Part shown: positions 7,381-18,641 of the stretch, piece by piece
Layout of the letters: each line of letters begins with the position of its first letter
Numbering within the stretch: the stretch's first letter is position 1
NCBI GenBank assembly: GCA_024642665.1
Contig: JAHEAR010000005.1
Coordinates: 48,785-109,228, forward strand
Reading direction: 5' to 3'
Source of the DNA: Bacteroidota bacterium
GTDB taxonomy: Bacteria > Bacteroidota > Bacteroidia > Chitinophagales > Saprospiraceae
Length of the DNA stretch: 60,444 nt
The notes under the pieces: model-generated
The model's input: only the letters and a program-made list of their open reading frames with translations
Told to the model about the DNA's origin: nothing
Database searches by the model: none
Translations under genes and position numbers: made by a program

Positions 7381-7917
7381 TTATTCTTCCTCAATGGATT
7401 GTTCGGTAGAGTTCAATATATAGTTCTTGATCTTCTCAGATGTTTCGGGTAACAAACCGGGAATCATAAGATCTGCACTTTGTCCACCAGCTGTATATAT
7501 GGTCAATTTGGATAGTCCAAACTGCCGATCAATTAACCCTTGCCGTATATCACAATGTTGCACCCGATTGAAAGGCACGGTAGTCATACTTTTCCATAGC
7601 CAACCGGACTGATAGGAAATATCCTTTTCACGCATGGCATAGCGCATGTAATGAAAGGAGATGCCATTGTAAATAACAAACCAAAGGGATAAAAGCGTAA
7701 TGATTAAAGCGGGAATTTGGATGTACCCTATATAGGCTGCCTGAAGCCAAACAAATATCCAACTCCCAACAATCAATACAAAAGCAATGAGTGATGCCAT
7801 GATATACCTTACTTTTATGTAGGCAGGTTCAAGTGCAATCATTTCCATCTCGTCAACGACCGGAAGGGTCGTCAAATCGATTTGTGGATTGTTAAACAAT
7901 TCTTCAGATGGGGTCAT
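7381..7917 (-). CDS. PH domain-containing membrane protein (YdbS-like)
   Basis: 178 residues with two membrane helices (about 37-57 and 62-84) followed by one bPH2 domain: ISYQSGWLWKSMTTVPFNRVQHCDIRQG and a C-terminal helix. It is the short partner of the YdbT-like protein that follows. Its ATG overlaps the mfd stop codon as ATGA, so it is probably translationally coupled to mfd. Confidence 0.85.
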   Translation of the reverse strand: MTPSEELFNNPQIDLTTLPVVDEMEMIALEPAYIKVRYIMASLIAFVLIVGSWIFVWLQAAYIGYIQIPALIITLLSLWFVIYNGISFHYMRYAMREKDISYQSGWLWKSMTTVPFNRVQHCDIRQGLIDRQFGLSKLTIYTAGGQSADLMIPGLLPETSEKIKNYILNSTEQSIEEE

Positions 7918-10900
7918 TTTTCTTTTGCGATTTCCTCTTCGGTCATAGTTTGAAGCGATTCCATAAACTTCCTGGCCGATGTCATGGAATTTATTCTTTC
8001 TTTGATTAATAACAATCGTTTGACCGATTGTTTCAATTGGATGCCAAGCGCTCTTCCATTTGTGCCAAGTAATTTAATCAATTTATCAAAAACAGCACTT
8101 TCGTAATAGGCAGACTGCGCATTTTTATGGAAGTAACATCGGAGTATATTGTTTTTTAAAGTCACGGTGTCAAAGCCAAGCCCCTTTGCCAGCCATCGCA
8201 TACGCAGACCTTCAAACAATTGTTCGACGACCAAGGGGCAAGGACCGAATCGATCCTGAAGCGATTGCGCAAACTTTTGAATTCCTTCTTCAGAATCTAT
8301 ATTATCCAGTTCGGTATACAAACGAAGTCGTTCATCAATGTTCGAAACATACTCATCCGGAATCAACATTTCGACATCGCTATCAATCTGAACATCCTGA
8401 ACATATTTTCGATCTCGTTCCATTTGCTCTTTAAAGAGATCTTTAAAATCACTTTCCTTCAATTCCTGAATAGCTTCCTCGAGTATCTTCTGGTACGTCT
8501 CATACCCAATGTCCGAGATAAAACCACTTTGTTCGCCCCCAAGCAGATTGCCGGCTCCCCTGATATCAAGATCACGCATCGCAATATCAAATCCACTGCC
8601 TAAATCATTATACTCCTCAATGGTTTGCAGTCGCTTTCTGGCTTCATGGGTTAAGGAGCTTAAGGGTGGAGCAAATAAATAACAAAAGGCTTTTTTATTA
8701 GAGCGCCCGACACGACCACGCAATTGGTGCAGATCACTGAGTCCAAACTGATTGGCGTGGTTAATGATGATCGTATTGGCATTCGGAATGTCAAGTCCGG
8801 TTTCAATGATATTGGTACTGACCAGCACATCATACTTCTTGTTGATAAACTCGAGTAATGTCTTTTCCAGATGATCGGATTCCATCTGTCCATGCGCCAT
8901 GGCGATGTCAATATCCGGACAGATTCTTTTGATTAAAGCCGTAATTTCCGGTAGTGTCTTTACTCGATTATGCACAAAGAATATCTGACCACCGCGATTG
9001 ATTTCATAGTAGATGGCATCCTTCACAAGCTCCTCATTAAATACTCTGCGCTCTGTATGAATGGGTTGACGATTAGGGGGTGGTGTGCGGATGATCGAAA
9101 GATCTCTGGCAGCCATTAATGAAAACTGCAGCGTTCGAGGGATGGGAGTTGCCGTTAAAGTGAGTGTGTCCACATTAACTTTAATTTTTCGCAAACGCTC
9201 TTTTGCACTGACACCAAATTTTTGTTCTTCATCAACGATTAGAAGCCCAAGATCTTTGAACCCAATATCCTTATTTAGGATCGCATGCGTGCCGATTACT
9301 AAATCAAGTTTGCCTTCTTTGAGGCGTTCCATGATTTGCTTTTTCTCTTTGGCGGTTCTAAAGCGATTGATATAATCTACAGTGACACCCATGGGTCCAA
9401 GGCGCTCTTTAAAACTCTGACTATGTTGTAGTGCTAGGATAGTCGTGGGAACTAATACGGCTACTTGCTTTCCATTGATAATAGCTTTAAAAGCTGCCCT
9501 GATGGCGACTTCAGTTTTTCCGAAACCAACATCACCACAAATAAGCCGATCCATTGGATGTGGGCGCTCCATGTCTTCTTTTACATCCTGAGTAGCGGTG
9601 AATTGATCCGGCGTGTCTTCATAAATAAAGGATGCTTCCAACTCATTTTGTAAATAGCCATCCGGTGCAAATGCATAGCCATCGGCGCTTTTCCGAAGGG
9701 CGTATAATTTTATCAATTCGCGAGCGATATCCTTTACTTTCCCTTTAGTCTTTCGCTTAAGATTTTCCCAGGCATCGGATCCTAGCTTACTGAGCACAGG
9801 TGTGGTTCCGTCTTTACCAACAAACTTTGAAATCTTATGTAAGGAATGAATGCTCACATAAAGCATATCATTGTTTTTATAAATCAACCGGACTGATTCC
9901 TGAAGGTGTCCACCAATATTAATTTTTTCCAGCCCCGAATATTTTCCAATACCATGATCGATATGGGTCACGAAGTCTCCCGGTTGAAGTTCGCGCAACA
10001 TGCGTACACTGATCGCCTGATCTTTTGTAAATCCACGTCTCAAATGATATTGGTGGAAACGTTCAAATATCTGATGATCGGTATAGCAGGCTACTTTGGC
10101 TGAACTATCAATAAAGCCTTCGTGAATAGACTTTGTAATGGGTATGAACTGAACATTGGCTGCCAAATCCTCAAAGATGGAATAGAATCTTTCTACTTGT
10201 CTGGCATTTGCGGTGAATACATATACCGTATGATTTGTTTTATTCAGACTTCTGAGATCATCGATGAGGAGAGGAAAGTTTTTGTTAAAGCTGGGTTGCG
10301 ATTTCATTTTAAATCGGATCTCAGAATCAACTTTTACAAAGGTTCCCGGATCGCCTTCAATCACCAATTGTCTATCCTGAATACTTTCGATAAAGGAATG
10401 CGTTGGCGTAAAGTGTTTCTCTTTAATAAATCGCTGCATGGTGGTCAGCTCAGGGTCAATATCCACAGCTCTCATGGCAGCCAATCGTTCAAACGTATCC
10501 TGATAGCGATCGATCACCAGTTCAGGTTCCTGGATCCAGACTAGAATATCTGATGGGATCGCCTGTAAAAGTGGAAGATGCTCATCACTGTCAAAATGCG
10601 TTTGCACATTGGGAATAATATTGACTAATGACAAGTTTCGCTGAGACAACTGTGTAAGTGGGTCAAAAAGTCTGATACTCTCCACCTCTTCATCAAACAG
10701 TTCGACCCGGTAAGGCCATTCGTTTCCAAAAGAAAAGATGTCTATGATTCCCCCCCGGATAGAAAACTGCCCAGGTTCATATACAAAGTCAACACGAACA
10801 AAACCAATATCTATCAGAAGGGAGAGAAGACCGTCAATGCCCAGATCTTCTCCCTTTTTGATTTGAATTTGTTGTTGAGCCACAGAGGCAGGGGATAATA

Positions 10901-11315
10901 CAGATTCAACGAGCGCTTCCGGGTAGGTGATAGCCAGCAAGGAGGATTTTTTATAACCATGTTGACCATTTTGATAAAGTTTGTTGACTGCTTCCGTGCG
11001 CTCCATCACCTGACTTGGGATGATTTCCTCGATTAAGCCAGGGCGTTTAAAGCTATCCGGGATAAACAGGACATCCGATTCAGGCAGAAGAGAGGATAGG
11101 GTATTTTGAAGATAGGCAGCTGCTTCTTTGTCGGTAGCGATGACGAGCCAGGGGCCACATCCATTGGTCGTCAGTCCGGCCAGGGCAAAGCACTTCCCGC
11201 TGCCAGCCAATCCGGACACCCCTATGTGTGCCTTTTCTGCTACCAGTCCCTGTTGTAGTGATGTAACTGTAGCGTCCTGACGATAGACGTCGATCAGCTG
11301 CTCCAGGTCTGTCAT
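7914..11315 (-). CDS. mfd: Transcription-repair coupling factor Mfd
   Basis: The 1133-residue product removes RNA polymerase stalled at lesions and recruits UvrA. It has an N-terminal UvrB-like module (1-330), an RNA polymerase-interacting CarD-like domain (about 440-505, GDFVTHIDHGIGKYSGLE), a DEAD/RecG-type translocase with Walker A GDVGFGKTE (about 598) and DEEQ (about 695), motif VI QLRGRVGRS, and the C-terminal TRCF domain (about 995-1095). The N-terminal module keeps a glycine-rich loop (GLAGSGK). It is the first gene of an operon with the two PH-domain genes. Confidence 0.97.
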   Translation of the reverse strand: MTDLEQLIDVYRQDATVTSLQQGLVAEKAHIGVSGLAGSGKCFALAGLTTNGCGPWLVIATDKEAAAYLQNTLSSLLPESDVLFIPDSFKRPGLIEEIIPSQVMERTEAVNKLYQNGQHGYKKSSLLAITYPEALVESVLSPASVAQQQIQIKKGEDLGIDGLLSLLIDIGFVRVDFVYEPGQFSIRGGIIDIFSFGNEWPYRVELFDEEVESIRLFDPLTQLSQRNLSLVNIIPNVQTHFDSDEHLPLLQAIPSDILVWIQEPELVIDRYQDTFERLAAMRAVDIDPELTTMQRFIKEKHFTPTHSFIESIQDRQLVIEGDPGTFVKVDSEIRFKMKSQPSFNKNFPLLIDDLRSLNKTNHTVYVFTANARQVERFYSIFEDLAANVQFIPITKSIHEGFIDSSAKVACYTDHQIFERFHQYHLRRGFTKDQAISVRMLRELQPGDFVTHIDHGIGKYSGLEKINIGGHLQESVRLIYKNNDMLYVSIHSLHKISKFVGKDGTTPVLSKLGSDAWENLKRKTKGKVKDIARELIKLYALRKSADGYAFAPDGYLQNELEASFIYEDTPDQFTATQDVKEDMERPHPMDRLICGDVGFGKTEVAIRAAFKAIINGKQVAVLVPTTILALQHSQSFKERLGPMGVTVDYINRFRTAKEKKQIMERLKEGKLDLVIGTHAILNKDIGFKDLGLLIVDEEQKFGVSAKERLRKIKVNVDTLTLTATPIPRTLQFSLMAARDLSIIRTPPPNRQPIHTERRVFNEELVKDAIYYEINRGGQIFFVHNRVKTLPEITALIKRICPDIDIAMAHGQMESDHLEKTLLEFINKKYDVLVSTNIIETGLDIPNANTIIINHANQFGLSDLHQLRGRVGRSNKKAFCYLFAPPLSSLTHEARKRLQTIEEYNDLGSGFDIAMRDLDIRGAGNLLGGEQSGFISDIGYETYQKILEEAIQELKESDFKDLFKEQMERDRKYVQDVQIDSDVEMLIPDEYVSNIDERLRLYTELDNIDSEEGIQKFAQSLQDRFGPCPLVVEQLFEGLRMRWLAKGLGFDTVTLKNNILRCYFHKNAQSAYYESAVFDKLIKLLGTNGRALGIQLKQSVKRLLLIKERINSMTSARKFMESLQTMTEEEIAKEK

Positions 11316-11351
11316 GGGAGGGCGAAGTTAATTGAAAATGGATAAATCAAT

Positions 11352-11540
11352 TACGAATTCCGAAAGAGACCTGAGACCTAAGACGCGAGACGCCACGAGA
11401 GGTGAGGAATGAGAGGTGAGGAGTGAGTAATTTGGTGATTGAGTGATTTGGTGACATAGCTAATACCATGCCGCATGCCCCATGCTCCATGCTCCATGCT
11501 CCATGCTCCATGCTCCATGCCCTACGCCCCGTCCTTCTGC
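11352..11540 (+). repeat. Heptanucleotide array C with purine-to-pyrimidine switch
   Basis: Twenty-seven contiguous 7-nt units share one phase: TACGAAT, TCCGAAA, GAGACCT x2, AAGACGC, GAGACGC, GGTGAGG, AATGAGA, AATTTGG, GTGATTT, CCGCATG, CCCCATG, CTCCATG x5, CCCTACG, CCCCGTC, CTTCTGC. The left part is purine-rich and the right part pyrimidine-rich on the + strand. The stop codon of the outer-membrane protein gene (11522-11524) lies inside the CCCTACG unit, so the array reaches into that gene's last codons. Confidence 0.92.
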
Positions 11541-12385
11541 TTTCCAATATGAAAAGTCGCACCAAATAATATGTTCACCTGATAAAAAATAAAATCCTGA
11601 CTGGCCTTATCCGACGAAGACATGGTGGTGCGAATATCAGGCATGTTGATATAGCCAGTTTTAAATTCTGACTGAAGAAAAAAGTTTTTAAAGAAGGTAA
11701 GATTAAGGGCTACAACGCCACTAAAGCCATAACCCGCTACATGAAATTCATCATAGCGCTCATTCATCAGCAGTGTGCTGTTGGTCCTTGGATATAGTAT
11801 GCCTGCACCAATTCCTTCTGTCAGATTGACTTGCACTTTTCCCCAATTGATCAGCTCATCAAATCTTCGGATATCTGCATTGACATAATTTAACCCATCG
11901 GTATGTTCAAGATGTAAAAAATCATCCGAAAGCGCAATGTCCTCATTTTCATAAACACCATCATATTTGGTATTGCTTCCATTGATGTAGCCTGTGATAG
12001 GTACGATCTGATCTGTGACCACAACATATTTCATATGATCCGTACCAATGGAAACAGAATAATTGTCCTTAAAAAAGTAACCAATTCTAAAATTGTACTG
12101 CGGAATTGTAGCGACTCCGGGATTCAGATAACCACCTAATGTGAATTTCAAACGTCGATCTTTAGCGACAACATCCTTAAGGTCAAAATTATATTGATCA
12201 CCTGTAAAGTTAATGTCCGAGTGACTGAACCAGTCAAAATTCCAGCCCCAAAACACATACATTTTTCCTTTATGAGGATTCGATGGAAAAAGGGTCTGAT
12301 CCTGAGCGAATCCCGGAATTGAAATTAAAAGCAGAAGACTGATACTTGCAATCTTATGAATCTTTGAATGAAATATTGCTTTCAT
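11522..12385 (-). CDS. Outer-membrane beta-barrel protein, unknown function
   Basis: 287 residues with a signal peptide (ISLLLLISIPGFAQ) and a mature part of alternating amphipathic strands ending in an aromatic-rich strand, as in outer-membrane porin-like barrels. Motifs such as MYVFWGWNFDWFSHSDINFTG and FRIGYFFKDNYSVSIGTDHMKY recur in Bacteroidota barrels of unassigned function. I chose the ATG at 12385 (MKAIFHSK), because a -7 promoter box overlaps the alternative start at 12397. The last codons coincide with heptad array C. Confidence 0.75.
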   Translation of the reverse strand: MKAIFHSKIHKIASISLLLLISIPGFAQDQTLFPSNPHKGKMYVFWGWNFDWFSHSDINFTGDQYNFDLKDVVAKDRRLKFTLGGYLNPGVATIPQYNFRIGYFFKDNYSVSIGTDHMKYVVVTDQIVPITGYINGSNTKYDGVYENEDIALSDDFLHLEHTDGLNYVNADIRRFDELINWGKVQVNLTEGIGAGILYPRTNSTLLMNERYDEFHVAGYGFSGVVALNLTFFKNFFLQSEFKTGYINMPDIRTTMSSSDKASQDFIFYQVNILFGATFHIGKQKDGA

Positions 12386-12394
12386 GGTTGGACA

Positions 12395-12402
12395 CAAATC
12401 TA
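12395..12402 (-). promoter_or_regulatory. -7 promoter motif of the outer-membrane barrel gene
   Basis: The minus strand reads TAGATTTG (TAnnTTTG), 9 nt before the chosen ATG at 12385. Transcription would start only a few nucleotides from the start codon. No -33 box is evident at standard spacing. Confidence 0.45.
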
Positions 12403-12462
12403 AGGTTATATACGCAACCCGGTATGTTATTTTTAATGCTTCTTTTCAGTTAGTATAAAAGC

Positions 12463-12498
12463 AAAACCCATATTGGCAGTTAATCCAATATGGGTTTT
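12463..12498 (-). terminator. Rho-independent terminator of the PNGase F-like gene
   Basis: AAAACCCATATTGG and CCAATATGGGTTTT make a perfect 14-bp stem with an 8-nt loop, 20 nt past the stop codon at 12518. On the minus strand the stem ends in TTTT and is followed by GCTTTTAT, giving a T-rich tail. Confidence 0.8.
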
Positions 12499-12517
12499 AC
12501 AAAAACTTAGTTTTAAT

Positions 12518-15500
12518 CTAGTTGGTCTTCACCACATCTCTGACCCAATTTCGCTTTCCATCTGTACAATGCAATATATACATTCCGGGAGCCAGGCGGC
12601 TTAAATCTATTTGTGTAGTTTCTTTATCAAATTCACTTTTAAATTCCTTTCTGATCATCGTAATTCCGTTCATGTCCACCAGTTTGAATTGCAGTTCCCG
12701 GGTTTCGAAGCCAAATAAATCGATGTTGAGTTCATCATAGGTCGGATTGGGATAGGTACTAAAGATTTGAAAGTCAGGATCAATTTCTTCATTGGCAGAA
12801 GTGATATTTCCAAGGACAAAATCATATTGCACCCCTGCACCAAAATCCGGATTGAAGGAATATAGGGGGACCGTACTTCCGGATTGCAATTTTCGCTGTA
12901 ACCGAAGACTTCCTGATCCATTTTCCGGAAAGAACCAGAAGGATAGACCATCCTGTCCACTATCTCTGAAATCAAGCGTATAGCATCCGGGAGGGAAATT
13001 TAAATCATCTTCATAGACGGTATTCGAAGACATATTATTTCTAAGAAATACGACGTTCCCATCACCATCTTTGATGGTGTAGAAGTAATCACTCCCTTTG
13101 TTATTAGTTTGCAAACGCAGTTGGACGGGGTCTGAATAATTGTAAACGGCTGCCGGTGTATAGGTGGTGCGGTATTCATTGTTTTCTGCATTTCCATCCG
13201 CTGCACCATTCACTTCCGTGAGTGTGACAGAAAAAGAAGAACTGCCCAGCCAGAATTTTGCATCCGGAATAGGTAATTCTATTTCAATTGTTTCCTGCTG
13301 CTCTAAAAATCCAAACCAGGAATACGTTTGTTCATTGTCCGGACTTGTTTGATAGGTAAACTTTAATGATTCCACCAGTTCTTCGCCGGTATTTTTTACC
13401 ACAATTGTTGGCGTGTTACAAACGGGATTGATTCTGGCATATTCAACCCGATCAGCATTTGGACGTTTAACGTCTTCAATGGAAACATCTGTCAGATAAT
13501 TGTAGCCTCCATAGGTTACCAGAAGGGTATTGACCAGATAATTAGCCTCTGACATATCACCACCGTTCACACCATAGTCAATTTCTACGGTTTGGCCCGG
13601 GGAGACATACCAGTCTAAAGGAAAGGAGTGTACGTCAGTTTCCATACCGGGGCACCATCCGGCGCGATCAAAAATCCATGTGCCACCCTGAGGATAAATT
13701 GGGTTTTTACTACAACCTTTCCATACATCAAACGTAAATTCCTGACTGCCTCCATTAATATTAATATAATGTTGCCGTGGAACAAATTCGCCGTTCTGCC
13801 CGTGCCCGGTGATGGCAGCTCGTATCTTATAATAAGAGGCAAAAGGCATCAGGGGTACTTGCCTTGGCTCGAATACCTGATTATTCAATATAGCCGTCAT
13901 ATTTCCACGGCTTTGCGGCCAGATCGGTTGGATGTTTAATACAGTGCGCTCAGGTGTTCCGGTAATAAACCAAAACTGAATATCCAATTCCTCCTGATTC
14001 TGTCCTCCGTATTCGAGGGACAGTTTTCTTCGTCCTTTTAAAATGGGTGCAAAATCGGTGAGATCAAAAACAAAAGTTTTACCATCGGGACCAAGATCGA
14101 GTCCATTTCCATACGGTGTCACAAGGGACAGAATTTCGAATTTGGCATCTCGCTTCGAAAAATAATTGAGTGTCTGAATAGTTATGGTGCCATCCGCTAA
14201 AGCGGGTATGGAATTAACTAAAACGCCTTCTTCATTATACACCGGGCGGTCTCCTGCCGGATATACAAGTTGCGTGTCGAGCCTGACCAGATCCGTTCCA
14301 CTCACGCCAAAATGAATGACTTCATGCAGATCACTTTCAACAGAATCCATCACCGGTGATACCATATCCTGAATCGTGTAATCCCCTTGAAGAAAAGTCA
14401 CCTTAGGCCATAAATCCGTATGATTGAAATTATGGAAGAGTATATTTCCCCGAACAGCTCCCCAGGATGGAAGGGTGATGGGTGCATCAAGCATGGTGGA
14501 TGAAGCATCAGCGGCATTCGTTCCGGCTCCTTCATTCAAGCTGAAATAAGCGACCAGATTAGCATAATCAGGATGGGAATTATCTATCCGTGTATTCATC
14601 CAATTCTGTATGGTTGCTTCATCCAATGCTTTATTCCAAACCTGGACTTCATCGATGGATCCGAAGTAAGGGTTGTTATTGTTTAGTGCTTTTCCAAATC
14701 GCAAAGCATTGATGCTAATCTGCTTTGACAGACCGGTACCGGAATGCCATAGTTGTCCATTGAGAAATATTTTCATTTCTCCGGACGATGCATTTTTTGT
14801 AAAAGCCCAATGGTTCCATTGACCTTTAAAATTTTCATCCAGTGCAGCTTTGTCTATTCGGTCATATCCTGAACCATCATTGCCGCAATCCCAGTAGACG
14901 CGACTATTACTCCACGGCAAATGCACATTGACCTGCCGATTACCTGCGTCATCTGTTCCTTCTACGATTTGTGTATTGGCCGGAAGGTTTGACGGATTAC
15001 CGAAACACCAGAAAGATACCGTGATTTCATCCTGAATGGATGCAACGCTTTGTTTTTGAACATCCAGTGAACTCACCCCACCAAAATCAAGATAATGCTC
15101 CTCCATACCGATGGCAGATTGGATCGCTGCATCAGTGGACAATGTTGAGGAGAAATCAAACACAGGCACATCTGTATCGTTTTTAGTAGTGAAGGAAATA
15201 TCCATTAACAAATTACCACCCGTCCAATCAAACGCCTGGTAAAATGGGAAGCTTAATTCTCCCGGGTTAGTCATATCTGTGGTTTTGAAATAAACTTCCT
15301 GCAGGTTATCATCATCCGGTTTGTTTCCGGCAACATCCGCCGTTGTATTTTTTAATTTAATTTTAAAAAACCCAACAGAGCTCCCACCTTGGAGAAGCGT
15401 CATCTTCAATCCGGAGATGGTTCCTGCATTTAATCCACTGTTGACTAATTCACCAGCCGGTAGAACTACCTGATAGCGGTAGGCTTTTGCTGCAGGGGAA

Positions 15501-15949
15501 AGCGGTGATGATGGTCCTTGGTCGGTAAATGCTGCTTCGGATATGTTGGCCCCGGGAGTCAGACTGCTTTCATGCTGATTGAAAATCGTATAAATATAGG
15601 TCGGTGAAATACTATATGGGAAACTTGTTCCTGTAAAGCTGGAGATAGTGTAATCAGGTGCTTTAGCTGCGGTAGAATCTACGCGGGTGGGATCGGTAAT
15701 AAACGCATTACAGCTGTAATCCCATTCATAACATCCGACTGAGCCACTTCCAACGGCGGCATCATGGCAACGCATATTATACCGCATGAAAATTTTGCGA
15801 TATGTCACCATATCATCATCCGGAAAATCAAACGTATCTGAACGATGTGTATCGGTCCATTTAAAAGTTTGAACCTTGATGGTGTCCTGAGAAAAACCTA
15901 AGGTGCAAAAGATAAAGAAGAGGAAAAGGAGTGATGTTAATCTTTTCAT
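12518..15949 (-). CDS. Secreted PNGase F-like protein with LamG domain and T9SS type A signal
   Basis: 1143 residues. There is a signal peptide (LLFLFFIFCTLGFSQ), then an N-terminal region with RKIFMRYNMRCHDAAV and CYEWDYSCN typical of peptide-N-glycosidase F-related proteins. A LamG/concanavalin-like domain covers about 275-450 (GQWNHWAFTKN, GSIDEVQVWNKAL). The PNGase F C-terminal-like domain lies at about 660-830 and includes WIFDRAGWCPGMETD. A C-terminal Por-type sorting domain (YPNPTYDELNI ... LAPGMYILHC) targets it to the cell surface by type IX secretion. Activity on N-glycans is inferred from the family, not shown by identifiable catalytic acids. A perfect terminator follows. Confidence 0.83.
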   Translation of the reverse strand: MKRLTSLLFLFFIFCTLGFSQDTIKVQTFKWTDTHRSDTFDFPDDDMVTYRKIFMRYNMRCHDAAVGSGSVGCYEWDYSCNAFITDPTRVDSTAAKAPDYTISSFTGTSFPYSISPTYIYTIFNQHESSLTPGANISEAAFTDQGPSSPLSPAAKAYRYQVVLPAGELVNSGLNAGTISGLKMTLLQGGSSVGFFKIKLKNTTADVAGNKPDDDNLQEVYFKTTDMTNPGELSFPFYQAFDWTGGNLLMDISFTTKNDTDVPVFDFSSTLSTDAAIQSAIGMEEHYLDFGGVSSLDVQKQSVASIQDEITVSFWCFGNPSNLPANTQIVEGTDDAGNRQVNVHLPWSNSRVYWDCGNDGSGYDRIDKAALDENFKGQWNHWAFTKNASSGEMKIFLNGQLWHSGTGLSKQISINALRFGKALNNNNPYFGSIDEVQVWNKALDEATIQNWMNTRIDNSHPDYANLVAYFSLNEGAGTNAADASSTMLDAPITLPSWGAVRGNILFHNFNHTDLWPKVTFLQGDYTIQDMVSPVMDSVESDLHEVIHFGVSGTDLVRLDTQLVYPAGDRPVYNEEGVLVNSIPALADGTITIQTLNYFSKRDAKFEILSLVTPYGNGLDLGPDGKTFVFDLTDFAPILKGRRKLSLEYGGQNQEELDIQFWFITGTPERTVLNIQPIWPQSRGNMTAILNNQVFEPRQVPLMPFASYYKIRAAITGHGQNGEFVPRQHYININGGSQEFTFDVWKGCSKNPIYPQGGTWIFDRAGWCPGMETDVHSFPLDWYVSPGQTVEIDYGVNGGDMSEANYLVNTLLVTYGGYNYLTDVSIEDVKRPNADRVEYARINPVCNTPTIVVKNTGEELVESLKFTYQTSPDNEQTYSWFGFLEQQETIEIELPIPDAKFWLGSSSFSVTLTEVNGAADGNAENNEYRTTYTPAAVYNYSDPVQLRLQTNNKGSDYFYTIKDGDGNVVFLRNNMSSNTVYEDDLNFPPGCYTLDFRDSGQDGLSFWFFPENGSGSLRLQRKLQSGSTVPLYSFNPDFGAGVQYDFVLGNITSANEEIDPDFQIFSTYPNPTYDELNIDLFGFETRELQFKLVDMNGITMIRKEFKSEFDKETTQIDLSRLAPGMYILHCTDGKRNWVRDVVKTN

Positions 15950-16368
15950 TAAACAGAAAATTTAAATGATGATCGGAAAATTATTATTGAAGGTATGAAG
16001 ATTAAGAAAAAGGGAGGAGCCCTGTTGACAGCTATGGGTCATTTAGTGATAATTATTCCTTCCTGCACTGGATGTCCTTTGCTAAAACTGGGGCTCAGAA
16101 TGGATTAATCTCAAAATTCCAATCGCCGTTACAAATTTCTGACCCCGGGAGGCCTTGTAAGACCAATTTTTGGGCAGTTTGAAGGGGATAAAAGCGATTT
16201 GTAAGGGTCAATTTAAAGGGATGATTTTACCCTTGCATGGAGGACTGATTTCCATCTTTTTCATTAAACCAATTGACTACTATATATTATGATAATATAT
16301 ATACATAAAAAGAATTAAATCAATTGAATATACTTTAAAAGTCATTAGGTTTTGCGGGTAAAAATGGT
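15950..16368 (+). other. Intergenic region upstream of gyrB with an AT-rich inverted repeat
   Basis: This stretch holds no credible gene. At 16281-16301 there is a perfect 10-bp inverted repeat with a single central G (TATATATTAT-G-ATAATATATA), about 100 nt before gyrB. Divergent promoters for the PNGase F-like gene and gyrB must lie here. The inverted repeat could be a supercoiling-sensitive cruciform or an operator. Confidence 0.6.
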
Positions 16369-16376
16369 TATTTTTG
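16369..16376 (+). promoter_or_regulatory. -7 promoter motif of gyrB
   Basis: TATTTTTG matches TAnnTTTG, 24 nt before the ATG at 16401. A TTTG at 16351-16354 is only 14 nt upstream, closer than the usual 19-21 nt, so the -33 assignment is doubtful. Confidence 0.45.
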
Positions 16377-16391
16377 CCCCTCAATTTTTGA

Positions 16392-18347
<1,956 letters not shown>

Positions 18348-18641
18348 TTTTTATGCATATTTTTTAGTCAATTGTCTGATCCTATTCTTTTTTCATGTTC
18401 ACCATGCATGGCACTTTTTTGGGTATCCTGAAGCCTACCCTATATAGGATTGTGTATCCTTACCGCCAAAGTTATTAGTTACCGAAATGATTTCTTACTT
18501 TCATTTCCTATTCATCCGATAAGGAATTTGTAAATTTTGTTTTGGGTGTGTAGCGGTATGCTTTAAAAGAATTGATGATGAACTTGCAACGCTGGGATAT
18601 AAGTAGGAATAAAGGTTTTTTCATTTCAACCTAATCCTAAC

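Noticed and set aside
7380-7394. TTG start of the YdbT-like protein at 7394
   Set aside because: It would overlap the upstream gene by 14 nt; the ATG at 7379 lies directly after its stop codon.
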